The notes beneath the pieces were generated by a model. That model made no database searches and had not been told where the DNA came from. It saw nothing but the letters and a program-made list of their open reading frames with translations. The position numbers and the translations under genes were made by a program. This document shows, one piece after another, positions 34,840 to 45,059 of a DNA stretch of 64,000 bases; positions within the stretch are counted from its first letter, which is position 1; each line of letters starts with the position of its first letter. The DNA comes from Guadua angustifolia (lineage: Eukaryota > Streptophyta > Magnoliopsida > Poales > Poaceae), in contig CM070520.1 of NCBI GenBank assembly GCA_036346375.1, positions 45,155,854-45,219,853 on the forward strand. Direction: 5' to 3'.

Positions 34840-35723
34840 GAGTAAATTGGTATTTTGCCATCCTCTATGTCGCGCTTCGTCAGAATACCATTAGTCACGT
34901 GAACTTTGCCATAATGCCATCCTGAATGTGAGTCTCACCGCTAGAATGCCATTTTATATTTTCTCATATATTTTCCTTTTCTTTTCCCTCATTTTGCCAC
35001 ATGAGTTGACTCTTTTGCCCCTGCGAAATGAAAGAATGAGACCGCGGTATTCATTAAATTTAGCTATCAATTCAAGTTAAAATTTTTCAAAACTTTTTGA
35101 CTGAGATCCGGGGATAGGCATTGATGTCCAGAAAAATTGGTGGATTAAAATCTTGTCCAGAAAAATCATAGTAATTCTGACAATGCTGCTGCATTAAAAC
35201 TTAGTTTTCAGATTTTTATTTTTATTAGATAACTAATAAACTTCATTTTATATGAGACTTTCTATGTGAAATAATAATGATTGTTGGGAACTAACATAAA
35301 ATTTTCAGACACTTATCAGTTATATTTATTTTTATAAAATTTCGACATTTGCTAATGTTGCTTTTGAATCTATTCTGTTTTTGATTTTATAAAATGGTTA
35401 ATTCAACTTTATTATTTTTGAAACTTTTGTAGAGGTTTATTATGGCTATTATATTTTATTTTAACAATTTCAAGTCAATATATATTATATTTTATTTATA
35501 AAAATTCTGCTATTGATATTATTGTATTTAGTTTAAGCTCAGGGGCAAAAGAGTCAACTCATGTGGCAAAATGAGGGAAAAGAAAAGGAAAATATATGAG
35601 AAAATATAAAATGGCATTCTGGCGGTGAGACTCATGTTCGGGATAGCATTATGGTGAAGTTCACGTGACTAATGGCATTCTGACGAAGCGCAACGTAGAG
35701 GATGGCAAAATACCAATTTACTC
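34840..35723. mobile_element. Second Mutator-type MITE with ~190-bp terminal inverted repeats
   Basis: The ends are GAGTAAATTGGTATTTTGCC and its reverse complement. The flanking 9-mers are CTCGAGTGC (34831-34839) and CTCGAGAGC (35724-35732), a 9-bp duplication with one mismatch. The inverted repeats reach about 34840-35031 and 35534-35723, including GAGTTGACTCTTTTGCCCCT on both arms in opposite sense. The centre is AT-rich and non-coding. A 9-bp duplication and long TIRs fit the Mutator superfamily. Confidence 0.85.
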
Positions 35724-35732
35724 CTCGAGAGC

Positions 35733-36189
35733 CACATAGTCGATGATTCGCGCTTTTGGTGGCCCACTGCGGAGCAGATAGTTGGGAGTTTCACTCCAAA
35801 ATGGAGGGCAGTGAGGTGCATCAGGCGAAATTGATGGCCCTTTACGAACCAGGAGAACCAGGGAAAGCCACATTTGAGGTGCGTTCCCTCGTTGCTTGGC
35901 GAACACAGTGGCGGGAGTGCATATTTTACGTATATAATTTTATAGTCTTCTACAATAATTTTGTAATATTATAAATCTATTACATATATTTAAAATTTGT
36001 TGGCCTATTGAAGAGACCATTTTCTAACATTTTTAGATTTTTGGACGTACTAGTGTATACCCGACTCCCCACATAAATCCGTGTAAACGAACACATATTA
36101 ACATTTTCTCCGTGAGGGAACAATTTTTTTACACTCGTAACTAGGATCTCAGCTATATTCCTATTAAGAGGGTGTTACTGTCTGAGCAA
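35733..36189. other. Unassigned sequence right of the second MITE
   Basis: The first 200 bp have mixed composition with a short + frame (35756-35974) that has no recognisable motif. The remainder is AT-rich. It may continue the copia LTR remnant interrupted by the MITE, but I could not match it. Confidence 0.35.
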
Positions 36190-36500
36190 CTGGCACCAAA
36201 AATAGGATTAATTGATAAAATGCCCTTATTTATATGTGTCATTGATAACATGTCCTATGATATCTCACTAACATGCGGCTCCAATGATAAAATGCCCCGT
36301 GATCTCTCACTGGCATGTATGAACTAGACCATGTAAAACAGGGTATTTTATCAATTAGACCATGTAAAATGCCCGTGAAATGCCTCGTAATGTCTCACTA
36401 GCATGTATCAATTAGACCATGTAAAATGCCCCATGATGACAAATGGGGCATTTTATCAATTAGACCATGTAAAACAGGGCATATGATCAATTCTCCCCCA
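36190..36500. repeat. Cluster of short degenerate direct repeats
   Basis: The words TTAGACCATGTAAAA and TGATAAAATGCCC or GGGCATTTTATCAA recur: (T/C)TAGACCATGTAAAA occurs four times (36325-36475), with ATCTCACTA/GCATGTAT blocks between. Some copies are in opposite sense. No ORF and no known family is recognised. Confidence 0.6.
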
Positions 36501-36710
36501 AAAATAATGCTATTCCATGTATATTGTTTTCCTTTCAGCAAGGGGATGCAGTCGATCATCGTAGTTATTCTTAAGATTGAGCAATCGAGATGAGGAATTT
36601 AAAAATAAATCCAATCAACACATTTGTAGAGACTTGTACTGTGTGGCCTTTAGCAATAAGACATGAAGTGTTACACAAGTACTAACCACATATTGAACCA
36701 TGAACAAGGT

Positions 36711-37040
36711 TTTATATATATATATATATAGGGAAATATCTAGTGCAAATGACTATTCAGTGCTGAAATGCTAACATCCATCGTGGGCCATCCGATCTAT
36801 CATGTGTGGCTCAGATTGAGAACGGTGGAACCCCTTGTCACTTAAACAGTTTTGCGAAAACCCCCTCTATTTCTCTCCTCATTCCATGAGAGGCTTCCAC
36901 CACTCTCAATCTGAGCCGCACATAATAGATCGGATGGCCCACGATAGATGTCAGTATTTTAGCACTAAACAGACATTTACACTAGATATTTCCCCATATA
37001 AATATATATATATACATATATATACATATATATATAAAAG
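36711..37040. mobile_element. Palindromic MITE (36731-36994) set between TA microsatellites
   Basis: GGGAAATATCTAGTG at 36731 and CACTAGATATTTCCC ending at 36994 are perfect inverted ends of a 264-bp unit. The inner parts also pair, e.g. GGGCCATCCGATCTAT with ATAGATCGGATGGCCC. It is flanked by (TA)n at 36711-36730 and by TA/CATA repeats at 37000-37040. TA flanks would fit a TA-targeting superfamily, but the microsatellite hides the exact duplication. Non-coding. Confidence 0.75.
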
Positions 37041-37069
37041 ATCAACTAAAATGTGAGTACATGAAAACA

Positions 37070-37661
37070 TACAATCCTAACCCTAAACCACACAAGTTTT
37101 ATGTAGAGATTTCTATTTGATTTTTCATCTAATTTCTTTTTTCCTTTATTGAAGTTTGTTATTTACTATATTTCTGTTAAACGATATGTAGAACCCAACA
37201 TCACTAATTTTGTCGTCAACAATGTTAGCTACAACCATGACATTGTTGTAAACAACAATTAAGAAAGGCAAGCACCCCCTTTGATCATATTGATCCCAGT
37301 ATTTAATGTTTACTTTGTTTTATTAAATCAATTTATGCATGCACGTATTTTCTGTAAATTTGCTATATTGTGGTAATGGTAGATATACCTGTTATCCTAT
37401 GAAACTTCCTTGATAGTATGGACATGTGAACCTTGATAACCATGAAATAAGGCTAGACAATACATAATGTCAACATGGGTATATGCGACTTGATATTAAC
37501 CATGTTTAGCCATGCTTTAGAAGTAAAAATCTAGATAAACAGATTAAACTGCTTCTTGAGAATTTACAAAGGTTGGATACGACATCAAAGGTTGTTAGTA
37601 TTTTGGTATAAAAACTCAAAATAAAACTATGGTTTTGACGTGAGCGATTATTGGCAATAGC
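37070..37661 (+). repeat. Copy B of the 32560-34313 element, left part (internal region)
   Basis: It matches copy A from about CTAAACCA through ATGTAGAACCCAACATCACTA, AAGCACCCCCTTTGATCAT and TTATTGGCAATAG, and is interrupted at 37661 by a solo LTR. The sequence resumes at 40672 in register once the duplicated ATAGC is removed. Confidence 0.7.
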
Positions 37662-40600
37662 TGTCGGGACCCGAATATGCAAATCCGGACCCTCTGTGTA
37701 TTCCGCACTAGTCCAGGATCACGCTAGTGCACACAGTCTCAACATTGGTACATATCACAGTCATAACCAACAAAATAATAAAGTACTTTAATTAAATACT
37801 CAACTAGTTGATTGACCTTATGGTCAAGTTACAAAGATACGCCTCGCAGGGCGAAGACTTATTAAAATATTCAAATGTAGCGGAAATAAAATAAACTCGT
37901 GGCGCCAACCAATTTGCCACGAGTAATCGATCTGGCTCCCTCCTTAGTTCGTCGGCTCCTCCTGATACTCCTCCTCTGACGGGGTTGCTTCTTCTTCAAC
38001 TGAAGTTGTGTTGTTGTGGGGGGGTGAGTACTTTTAGCACTCAGCAAGTCATGCACAGAATGCAGTGCTAATATTCTACATGCAGGGCTTAGTACAAAGG
38101 ATAGGCTACGGTTCATGTGCAGTGCAACATTCAAGATAAACAGTAATAGATTGCAAAGCAGTGAAACAGTAGTAGGAATAGTAGCTTCACAAACATTTCA
38201 ATTGTAAACCATTTTCCATTTTAAGTCAAGTTCAACATTACCAACCCAAGCATTTTCCATAAACAAGTCATTTTCATGAAAATCTAACCCTTGACTGTAA
38301 TCACCGAGCGATACTCAATACCGTGAGCACGGCTATTCGAATAGGTTGTACACTCTGCAGAGGTTATACACTTTACCCACAAGATACAGTCAAATACCAC
38401 CAAGGCAAGTAACCGTAACAAAGCCTTTCCAAAGTTCCGTCTAAACCCAGTACTGCCCACTAAGGTTTCAACACTGGAGGGACTGGTTACCACACCCAGG
38501 GCCCCCCTCTTGCGCCATGCGAGTTCTCACCCGCTCCTCCGGGCCCCGCACCACCACGACAGTACCAAAGAATAGATTTTCCAGTTTACTCAGCTAGGCC
38601 CGTCCCATTACGGAGCTTGTGGTTGTATGAAAGACTCAGTTCAAAGGCTCGCAAGGTTAAGTCCTTAGTTGACCGAGGCAAGACTAACCAAGTGTGATCT
38701 CCATATCAAAACCAATAAAAACCAAATACGACCGCCCAGTTGCCACTCTTGGCCCACCAGAAACAATCTTGCCACATGCCCCTGTCTAAATTATTTTTCC
38801 CACCCTGGTTCTTTACCATTGCACCACGTGCCATCATCAACTCAATAACACATGTCTCATTCACAAAACACGTTCCATATCTCATTAAGTCAATATTAAC
38901 TTTGGTATTCCAAAATTATGAAATATCAACGTGGCAGGGCTAAGCATACTACTTACGGTCTACTCAACCCATGTTGGCCAATTATTAATATCCAACTATT
39001 AATCCACAACCTAGGGTGACAAATGATTCATGGCCTACAATTATATACGACAAGGTGGCATACAGCAACTAGGCATTTAACTAATCCCAGAATTCATTCA
39101 AACCAATTTTTATTAAATTAGCATGCAATAAATTAAATCGAAATAATTTTTCTATGATGGGTTCAACATGATCAAACACAACTTGCCTTCAAAAAGTACT
39201 GGTTCTAGTTCCTGAGCTTGCTCCTGGGTCAGAACTTCTCCCTCGAAACCTTCGGGCACTTCAACGTCTACGCGTAACATAAATAAACAACAATAAATAA
39301 ATAAAACAGAGAGAAACTCAAGTCAAAAATTAAATTAAAATTCACAAACAGAAAGAGCTTGATTTTACAAATTTATAGAAATTAGAATCACTCAAATCGG
39401 AGTTAAAACGCAAAAGTTATAAGCGTTTGAAGTTTCAAAATACATTTAAAATCAATAATCCGAATTAAATAAATATTTTCTTTTTCGGAAAAATAATTAT
39501 TGCGACATCTTTGACACGTGTCGCCACCAGGGAGTGACACGTGGCCTTGCCGGCGTTAGCATCGCGGCTCCGTCTTGACGTCATCGTGGCGTCGGCCGAC
39601 TCGGCCATCTCGCCGCAGTGGGACCCACCGTGGCGTCGACATGACGTCACCGGTGGCGTCCACACGCCGCGGTCTTGATGCGGCGGCGTCGATTGAGCCC
39701 TGCCGCTGTCGATGTCACGCGCCTGATCGCCGCAGTGCGGCTCGGTGTTTCTTTGCGGGCGGCAGCGTGGCGCTACGGTTGCCCTCAGATCTACATCTAA
39801 CGGTTGAGGTTTGGAGATGAGGTTTTTTGTTCAAGAGCGACATGGCGAGATCCGGATCGTTGATGTGCGACGGACGGCAGCAGGCTTCGGGCTCGGTGGA
39901 GAGCGGTGCGGCGCACCTTCACTTCACCGGAGACGAAGACGACGACGTGCGGTGCGGCGTTCCCGAGCTCCTCCGGCGTGAAGAAGTGATGCTCCCGACG
40001 CGGCGTGATGGGATGAGTTCGAGGGTGGCACGGGCGACGGCAGAGGACGACCGGTGGCGGCGGAACCGCTCAAAGAATGCGGCGGGTGGCTTCGGGAACT
40101 TCGGCGAGCTCGTGCGGCGAGGCGGCGGCGTCTCGGGTGACGTGAGCTAGGGCAAAAGGTGTGGCGTGTCTATGGCTTCCCGAGGCATGTGGCGGCACAA
40201 TAAATAGGGCCCTCGACGTCCGTGAAACTCGCGGAAACCGAGGCCCACTCGAGCGCGGTGGCAGAGTCCGGCGGCGATACGAAGAGGCGACGTGGCAACG
40301 CGTGAGCCGTCGGATCCGGATCGCACGGCGGCGGCGTTAGGGTTTTTCCGGCATGGGCCGCACAGTATTCGGCCCAACACTATTCATTGGATTTTTAATT
40401 CTTTTCCGATTAAAAATAATTCCCGAAAATTAAATAATTCATTTGGGGCATTAAAAATACCAGAAAAATTCTGGAAAAATTCTCAAAAATATTTTTAGAC
40501 ATTTGGGACTCAAATAAAATATTTGCAGAAAAAATTTATTTTAACTTTTCTATTATTTAATTAATTTGGTAAATGGCTTAACTCAAAAATAAATCCAAAT

Positions 40601-40671
40601 AAATTCCAAAAATTTCTCAAAAAATCAAAATACCATTTTAATGCAAGAAAAGCAAAAATTGGGGTGTTACA
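37662..40671 (-). repeat. Solo gypsy LTR with perfect ATAGC target duplication
   Basis: It begins TGTCGGGACCCGAATATGC and ends GGGGTGTTACA, 3010 bp, flanked by ATAGC at 37657-37661 and 40672-40676. The same family as 17084-20037 and 7582-9081, in minus orientation (hairpin at 38026-38042). No internal element sequence remains, so it arose by LTR-LTR recombination. The GC-rich part near 39540-40360 has antisense frames on + (e.g. 39827-40150) with no recognisable domain; I do not call them genes. Confidence 0.93.
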
Positions 40672-41122
40672 ATAGCCGGAGATACAGATGGACTTACATG
40701 TACTATAGGGGGAGATTGTCGCTTGTGTCGTATTAAGGACCGAGCTATGGGTTGTTTTCAGACCAAGAAACACGTACAACCATAAGTGTTGGTATGAGAT
40801 AGACTTAAACCAATTAAGTTATACAGTTTAACTTTGCACTTTGAAAGGCTGGAGTAGCATAGACATTCCGGTTTGGCCTAATTGTAAGAGTTTCTACATA
40901 CCAATGCAACGGTGTATACCTTACTAGGAGAAGAAACGGTGATGGCAGGATCAACTATTTTTGTTAATGTAAGAAAGATGTCATGTTTTGTATGTTTGTT
41001 TCTATCACCATAGCGAGGATTTATCATCACTGGGCTAGTGAAAAGTTAACCTAAGTAATGTAATGATTTCTATCATGAACATTCTGGCCACACACCAAAG
41101 GTGCGTGAAACATACGGTAATT
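40672..41122 (+). repeat. Copy B, right part: PPT and start of LTR, cut by CACTA
   Basis: It resumes copy B after the solo LTR. ATAGGGGGAGAT (about 40706-40717) is the PPT, followed by TGTCGCTTGTGTCGTATTAA, the LTR start equivalent to 33157. The alignment to copy A continues to GGTGCGTGAAACATACGG (about 41100-41117; copy A at 33537) and stops at 41122, where the CACTA terminus begins. Confidence 0.75.
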
Positions 41123-41465
41123 CACTACTACAGAATAGGTCATCACTGCTGGCTCGTCCACGTCATTAATTACTGCCGGTTATGGGAGCCGGCTGTGATT
41201 GGTCGGCAGTGATACTCGGGGTTATCACTACCGACTTCGAGGCGGCGGTGATAATAGATATCCTTCTGGTTCATTATACAACCGGCAGTGATACTCGACT
41301 ATCTCTGCCGGTTTACACTAGAACCCGGTAGTGATATTCGACTATCTCTGCCGGTTCACACTAGAATTCGGCAGTGATATATGTATATCTCTGTCGGCTT
41401 ATACGAAGAACCGACAGTGATATATGTATATCATTACCGATTCTGGACGAACCGCAGATGACAAC
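41123..41465. repeat. CACTA terminal inverted repeat and subterminal repeat array
   Basis: After the CACTAC end, units such as ACCGGCAGTGATACTCGA and CTATCTCTGCCGGTT alternate at about 30-60-bp spacing. CACTA transposases bind such subterminal motifs. The array marks this as the functional end of the element. Confidence 0.75.
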
Positions 41466-41479
41466 CGAATTACGAAAAA

Positions 41480-41715
41480 AATTTGTAAATGTACTTCATA
41501 GATTACTCTACCTATGTATAAAATTGTAGGTTCAAATTCAATACATATTAGGACTTACAAAAAAGAGAATCTCTTTTTTTGTAAGTCCTAATATGTATTG
41601 AATTTGAACCTACAAAAAAAGAGAATCTCTTTTTTTGTAAGTCCTGATATGTATTGAATTTGAACCTATAATTTTATACATAGGTAGAGTAATCTATGAA
41701 GTACATCTACAAATT
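41480..41715. repeat. Nested inverted repeat with a duplicated arm
   Basis: The left arm (about 41490-41585) runs from CTTCATAGATTACTCTACC to CTTACAAAAAAGAGAATCTC. Its reverse complement follows twice: first partly (about 41572-41633, GTAAGTCCTAATATGTATTG to GAACCTAC), then fully (about 41627-41705, to GGTAGAGTAATCTATGAAG). It separates the CACTA subterminal repeats from the gene. Confidence 0.8.
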
Positions 41716-41910
41716 TTTTCAGAGTTTTCGTGACTTTTATTAGTTGGTGTGCACGATGTATACACGGAAAGGCCTATGTGCACATGATATGTTGCCTTCA
41801 AATATATAGTATATAAAGCGTCGTTAGATCATAATTAAAATATATTAAAGCATCACAATATTTAGTTTTTACAATAGTCTGTTTACAAATGTAGTGTGAG
41901 TACATCTCAT

Positions 41911-44260
41911 TCACTTTGGATCGAGGATGTCATCGTGAAACTCGCCGTTTGGATTGATGATCTGATCGTGAACGAATCCAGCGATCTGCTCTTGAATTAC
42001 TAAAACTTCTGTTAGCAATAACTTATTGGTTCTCATCTTAGAGCGCTGTTATTGAAGAAAAGAGAAATTTAATTAATGATGATAGATGTTAAATGAAAGA
42101 AAAGTAGGCATGAATGTGTAATTATATACCATGGCTTCGTTATAGCCGACACTCTCCGTGACAATTGCATGTATATTTGTACATACGTAGTATGCACATA
42201 AATTATTTCCCTGGTCCTGTCTCATGCATGAAAAGTCTTTTATTATTTGAAAATTTTTCCTGTAGGGACGATCTTGACCACCTTTCTTGCAATACTGTGT
42301 GAATGCCCTGTGAATGATTTTAAATAGTAATTAACCTTAAATACAATAGAATAAAATATTACTAGAGCAATAATGCAACGATCGAGTTTAATTGCTCATC
42401 ATGTCCCAAAAATTTTGATACTGATCAAGTTCTTTTCTCGTGAGTCCAAGACAAAAATCACGCTAGCATCTAACTCGATGACGAGGAGGACCCAGTGAAA
42501 ACTAGACATATATGTTAACATAGCCTATTAGTCCCACACCGTGTCACGCAAAAATAGTAAAACAATATTAGAAGTAGGGTAATACGTACTGAAAGTTATA
42601 GGGTAAAATTACGGAGGTTTTGTTTTGCAGCTTCAAGAAAGTTTTAAATAAATAGTCTTCAACAAATTGTGGACTCTGCAGGATGATTTTCTTGTTGACA
42701 AGCCCCGGATCGAGAAATCCTAAATTTTCATTGTCATTTCCTCTACAAATCTATATCTCCATTCTACATATATAAAAAAGAAGTTAAACATACAATTGAA
42801 CGGTACAAGAATATACAATAATATAAATAGAGACTTACAAAGTCCACAGTCTAAGTATTGCCGTGTCCAGAGCAACTTGCCGGTACAACATATACAATTC
42901 GCATAACTCTACCCAGAACATGTCATCCCCATTGTGAAAATCCGATTCTTTGTATCTCACTAGGAACGCCACCATACCGTTTTTGCACTGCTGCATGTAA
43001 TACTGATGGACGCGCCGCAATTGTGTTGTTAGGTTCCCTAAATGTTTTGGGGCAACCAGCGGTTGCCCCAAAAAGAACTTCCAGCTTAGACCTAGCTCAT
43101 GATTACGAAGTTGTTCAGCAGCATCTTTTTGAGCTTGCGACATCAATGCCTCAGCACTAGCCGTCTTCAAGTATTGCTTTCTAGAGATGCGCTTGTAGTC
43201 TGACATTTTCAAAGGTTCAGAAGCCTGCCCTATCTCTTTGGCTTTTGCCATACTCAAGAAAAACTTCTGCGCATTAGCATCGACTTTAGTCTTCTCAGGT
43301 GATGGCGCCTCTTGGAAGTGAGATGTTACATCGGCCTTTATTTGCTTTTTTTGTTCTTCTTCAGTCATCTCGGTCGGTAATTTCTTCTAAGGCTGTGCTG
43401 ACTTCACAGATAACCGAGATTTGGTACAAGACGATGCGGACTTCCAAGATGGTGCTGATGTTCGATTCTTCTTATGTGCCGGCGGAGGAGTTGGACTTTT
43501 CCTGGCTGGTGCCAGCAGAGGAGTTGGACTTTTTCTGGATGATGCCGGCGGAGGAGTTGGACTTTTCCTAACTGGTGCCGGTGGAGGAGTTACACTTTTC
43601 CTAGGCGACAGGTCTGCGTGTGGAGAGTGCGGCTCATCATCATCATCGTCGTTGTCGGCCTCATCGTCCGAGCAAAACATAATCAAGCTCTTGCGCCACA
43701 AGAGGAAGTCATGCACGTTTTCTCCAAGTTTGTTTTTTCCGTCCTCGCCAGGAATCTCTACCTCCATTTTGCGATATTGTCGGATTACACTGTCTACTTT
43801 GACCCTGGCGAATCCCAACGGTATTGGGCAGTAGTGTAGAACTTGCGAGGAGCCGCATGGCCAAGCCCTGCCATCAGCCACCTTGATGGTAATGCCATGG
43901 CGGACAAATGCAGCTTGCACGTGTCGATTCGTGATGTCATCCATCGGAAAATGGAGTCCATGCTCTCCGGAATCCTGTGGGCGCCAAAATGCTCCTACTT
44001 AACACCGTGGATCGAGGTTCTCGAGGGTCTGTCATCGAGTGGCGGTCGTGAGCTGAGAGCTTTCTGTACTGCTTGCTCCACAACTTTATCCAGCTCCGCT
44101 CTCTGTTCCTCTAACGCTCTTGCCACAACATCTTGTATTTGACGGTCCAGTTGGTCTTCTCTTATTCTTTTCGGCCGCTTGTACAATGATGTGTCAGCTG
44201 GGAAGCCTTCTTTCCACGGCACGAAACCAACTCCTCAGGTGCGCCCAGGATGCTCCTTGT
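41911..44260 (-). pseudogene. CACTA-borne Ulp1-like (C48) cysteine protease gene, five or more exons
   Basis: Exons on - with consensus splice sites. Exon 1 runs from about 44222 (upstream part cut) to 42839 with donor GTAAGT. Exon 2 is 42742-42590 (donor GTACGT), exon 3 is 42501-about 42363, exon 4 is 42307-42130, and exon 5 is 42045-41911 with stop TGA. Exon 1 encodes PMDDITNRHVQAAFVRHGIT, a Pro-rich RKSPTPPPA repeat (43474-43610) and the end DTAILRLWT. The exon 2/3 junction restores NFHFHWVLLVIEL, with the protease His; VLDSRE has the Asp; exon 4 has RQDQGNNLCAYYVC with Gln and Cys. Ulp1-like domains in CACTA elements are known; their role is unclear. Defects: an in-frame TAG at 43387-43389, a frame break near 43945-43995 and one in exon 3. 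Confidence 0.75.
42130..42307 (-). CDS. Catalytic-Cys exon of the CACTA Ulp1-like protease
   Basis: A 178-bp stretch open in one frame on -, starting after TCATTCACAG and ending before GTATAT. It encodes FTQYCKKGGQDRPYRKNF, then the box QDQGNNLCAYYVC that supplies the oxyanion Gln and nucleophile Cys of C48 peptidases. It joins in phase to the 135-bp last exon (QEQIAGFVHDQIINPNGEFH). Both are shorter than a normal ORF cut-off. Confidence 0.75.
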
Positions 44261-44991
44261 TGTAGGATCAAGGATACTGACTAGAGGGGGGTGAATAGGA
44301 GGTTTTTAAATTTTAATTACTAAGGTCAAGATTAATATTTCTAAGCACAAGTGACAAGTATGGCAATATCAATGTCGAGCAATTCTAGTGACCACCAACT
44401 AAAATCTCTACTCAAATATATCAATGGCAACACAAGCAACACAATAATGATCAATTTACTAGAGACAATTCAAGACTTATGCAAGTAACACTAAAATGAT
44501 CAAATTGCTAGTATTAGATCAAAAGTAATAACAATGCAAACCACAAATGATGAACACTTGGATTTTTATCCCGTGGTCTCGGAGACTTGCCGGTCTCCCC
44601 TACTCCACGTTGAGGTGACTTGAAAAACCTTCAAGCCGGCTCCACTTGCTTGAGCCTTCCCCGATCACTATCGATAGCTCTTCCCCGCTCCGGGTAGGCG
44701 AGCTTCGTGCCTTCACAATCGCCCGGGTCTTCACACAATATTCTTTGTGAAGATCACCAGAGCCACACGCCTCCAAGCCGTCTAGGAGGCGGCAACCTCC
44801 ACGAGTAATGAGTATCGACGCTTGCTTGAAGTCAATTTGAGTGACTAAGGCTCAAACACTTAATGCTTCACTCAATTTTTCTCTCAACTCTCTCAAAGTG
44901 TGCAAATGAAGCTCAAGAGGTGTGAGAGATCAACTAGGGCTCAAGAGTATTCAATGAGGTCCAAGAAGTGCTGTAGATGGCAGGTGGAAGG

Positions 44992-45002
44992 GTATTTATA
45001 AC
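44992..45002 (-). promoter_or_regulatory. TATA box of the minus-strand Sirevirus LTR
   Basis: Read on -, GGTTATAAATACCC lies downstream of the palindrome cluster, at the expected U3/R position. It is the likely start region for element RNA. Position and consensus are the only evidence. Confidence 0.6.
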
Positions 45003-45059
45003 CCTCACCAACCAAATAGAGCCGTTGCTCAAAAGTTGCTCAAAAACGTGCAAAGAGGG

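Larger units (their letters stand above)
41123..44260 (-). mobile_element. CACTA (En/Spm-type) DNA transposon, one end and accessory gene
   Basis: It begins CACTACTACAGAATAGG, the conserved terminus of grass CACTA elements. It is followed by subterminal repeats with CGGCAGTGATA and ATCTCTGCCGGTT words in both orientations (41140-41460). A multi-exon gene on - with a Ulp1-like protease fold fills 41911-44260. The element is cut at 44261 by the Sirevirus LTR, so the other end and the TNP2-type transposase would lie right of the Sirevirus, outside the window. It inserted into copy B at 41122. Confidence 0.82.

Noticed and set aside
37075..37095. CCTAACCCTAAACC as telomere repeat
   Set aside because: Only about one and a half TTTAGGG-like units with no array. 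It is part of the LTR-element copy B and has a counterpart in copy A.
39575..40150. Two GC-rich + frames (81 and 107 codons)
   Set aside because: They lie inside the solo LTR 37662-40671, in the same kind of GC-rich antisense stretch, with no domain.
40147..40380. Minus-strand 77-codon frame near the LTR end
   Set aside because: It lies in the solo LTR, is short, Arg-rich and without motif, and overlaps other chance frames.
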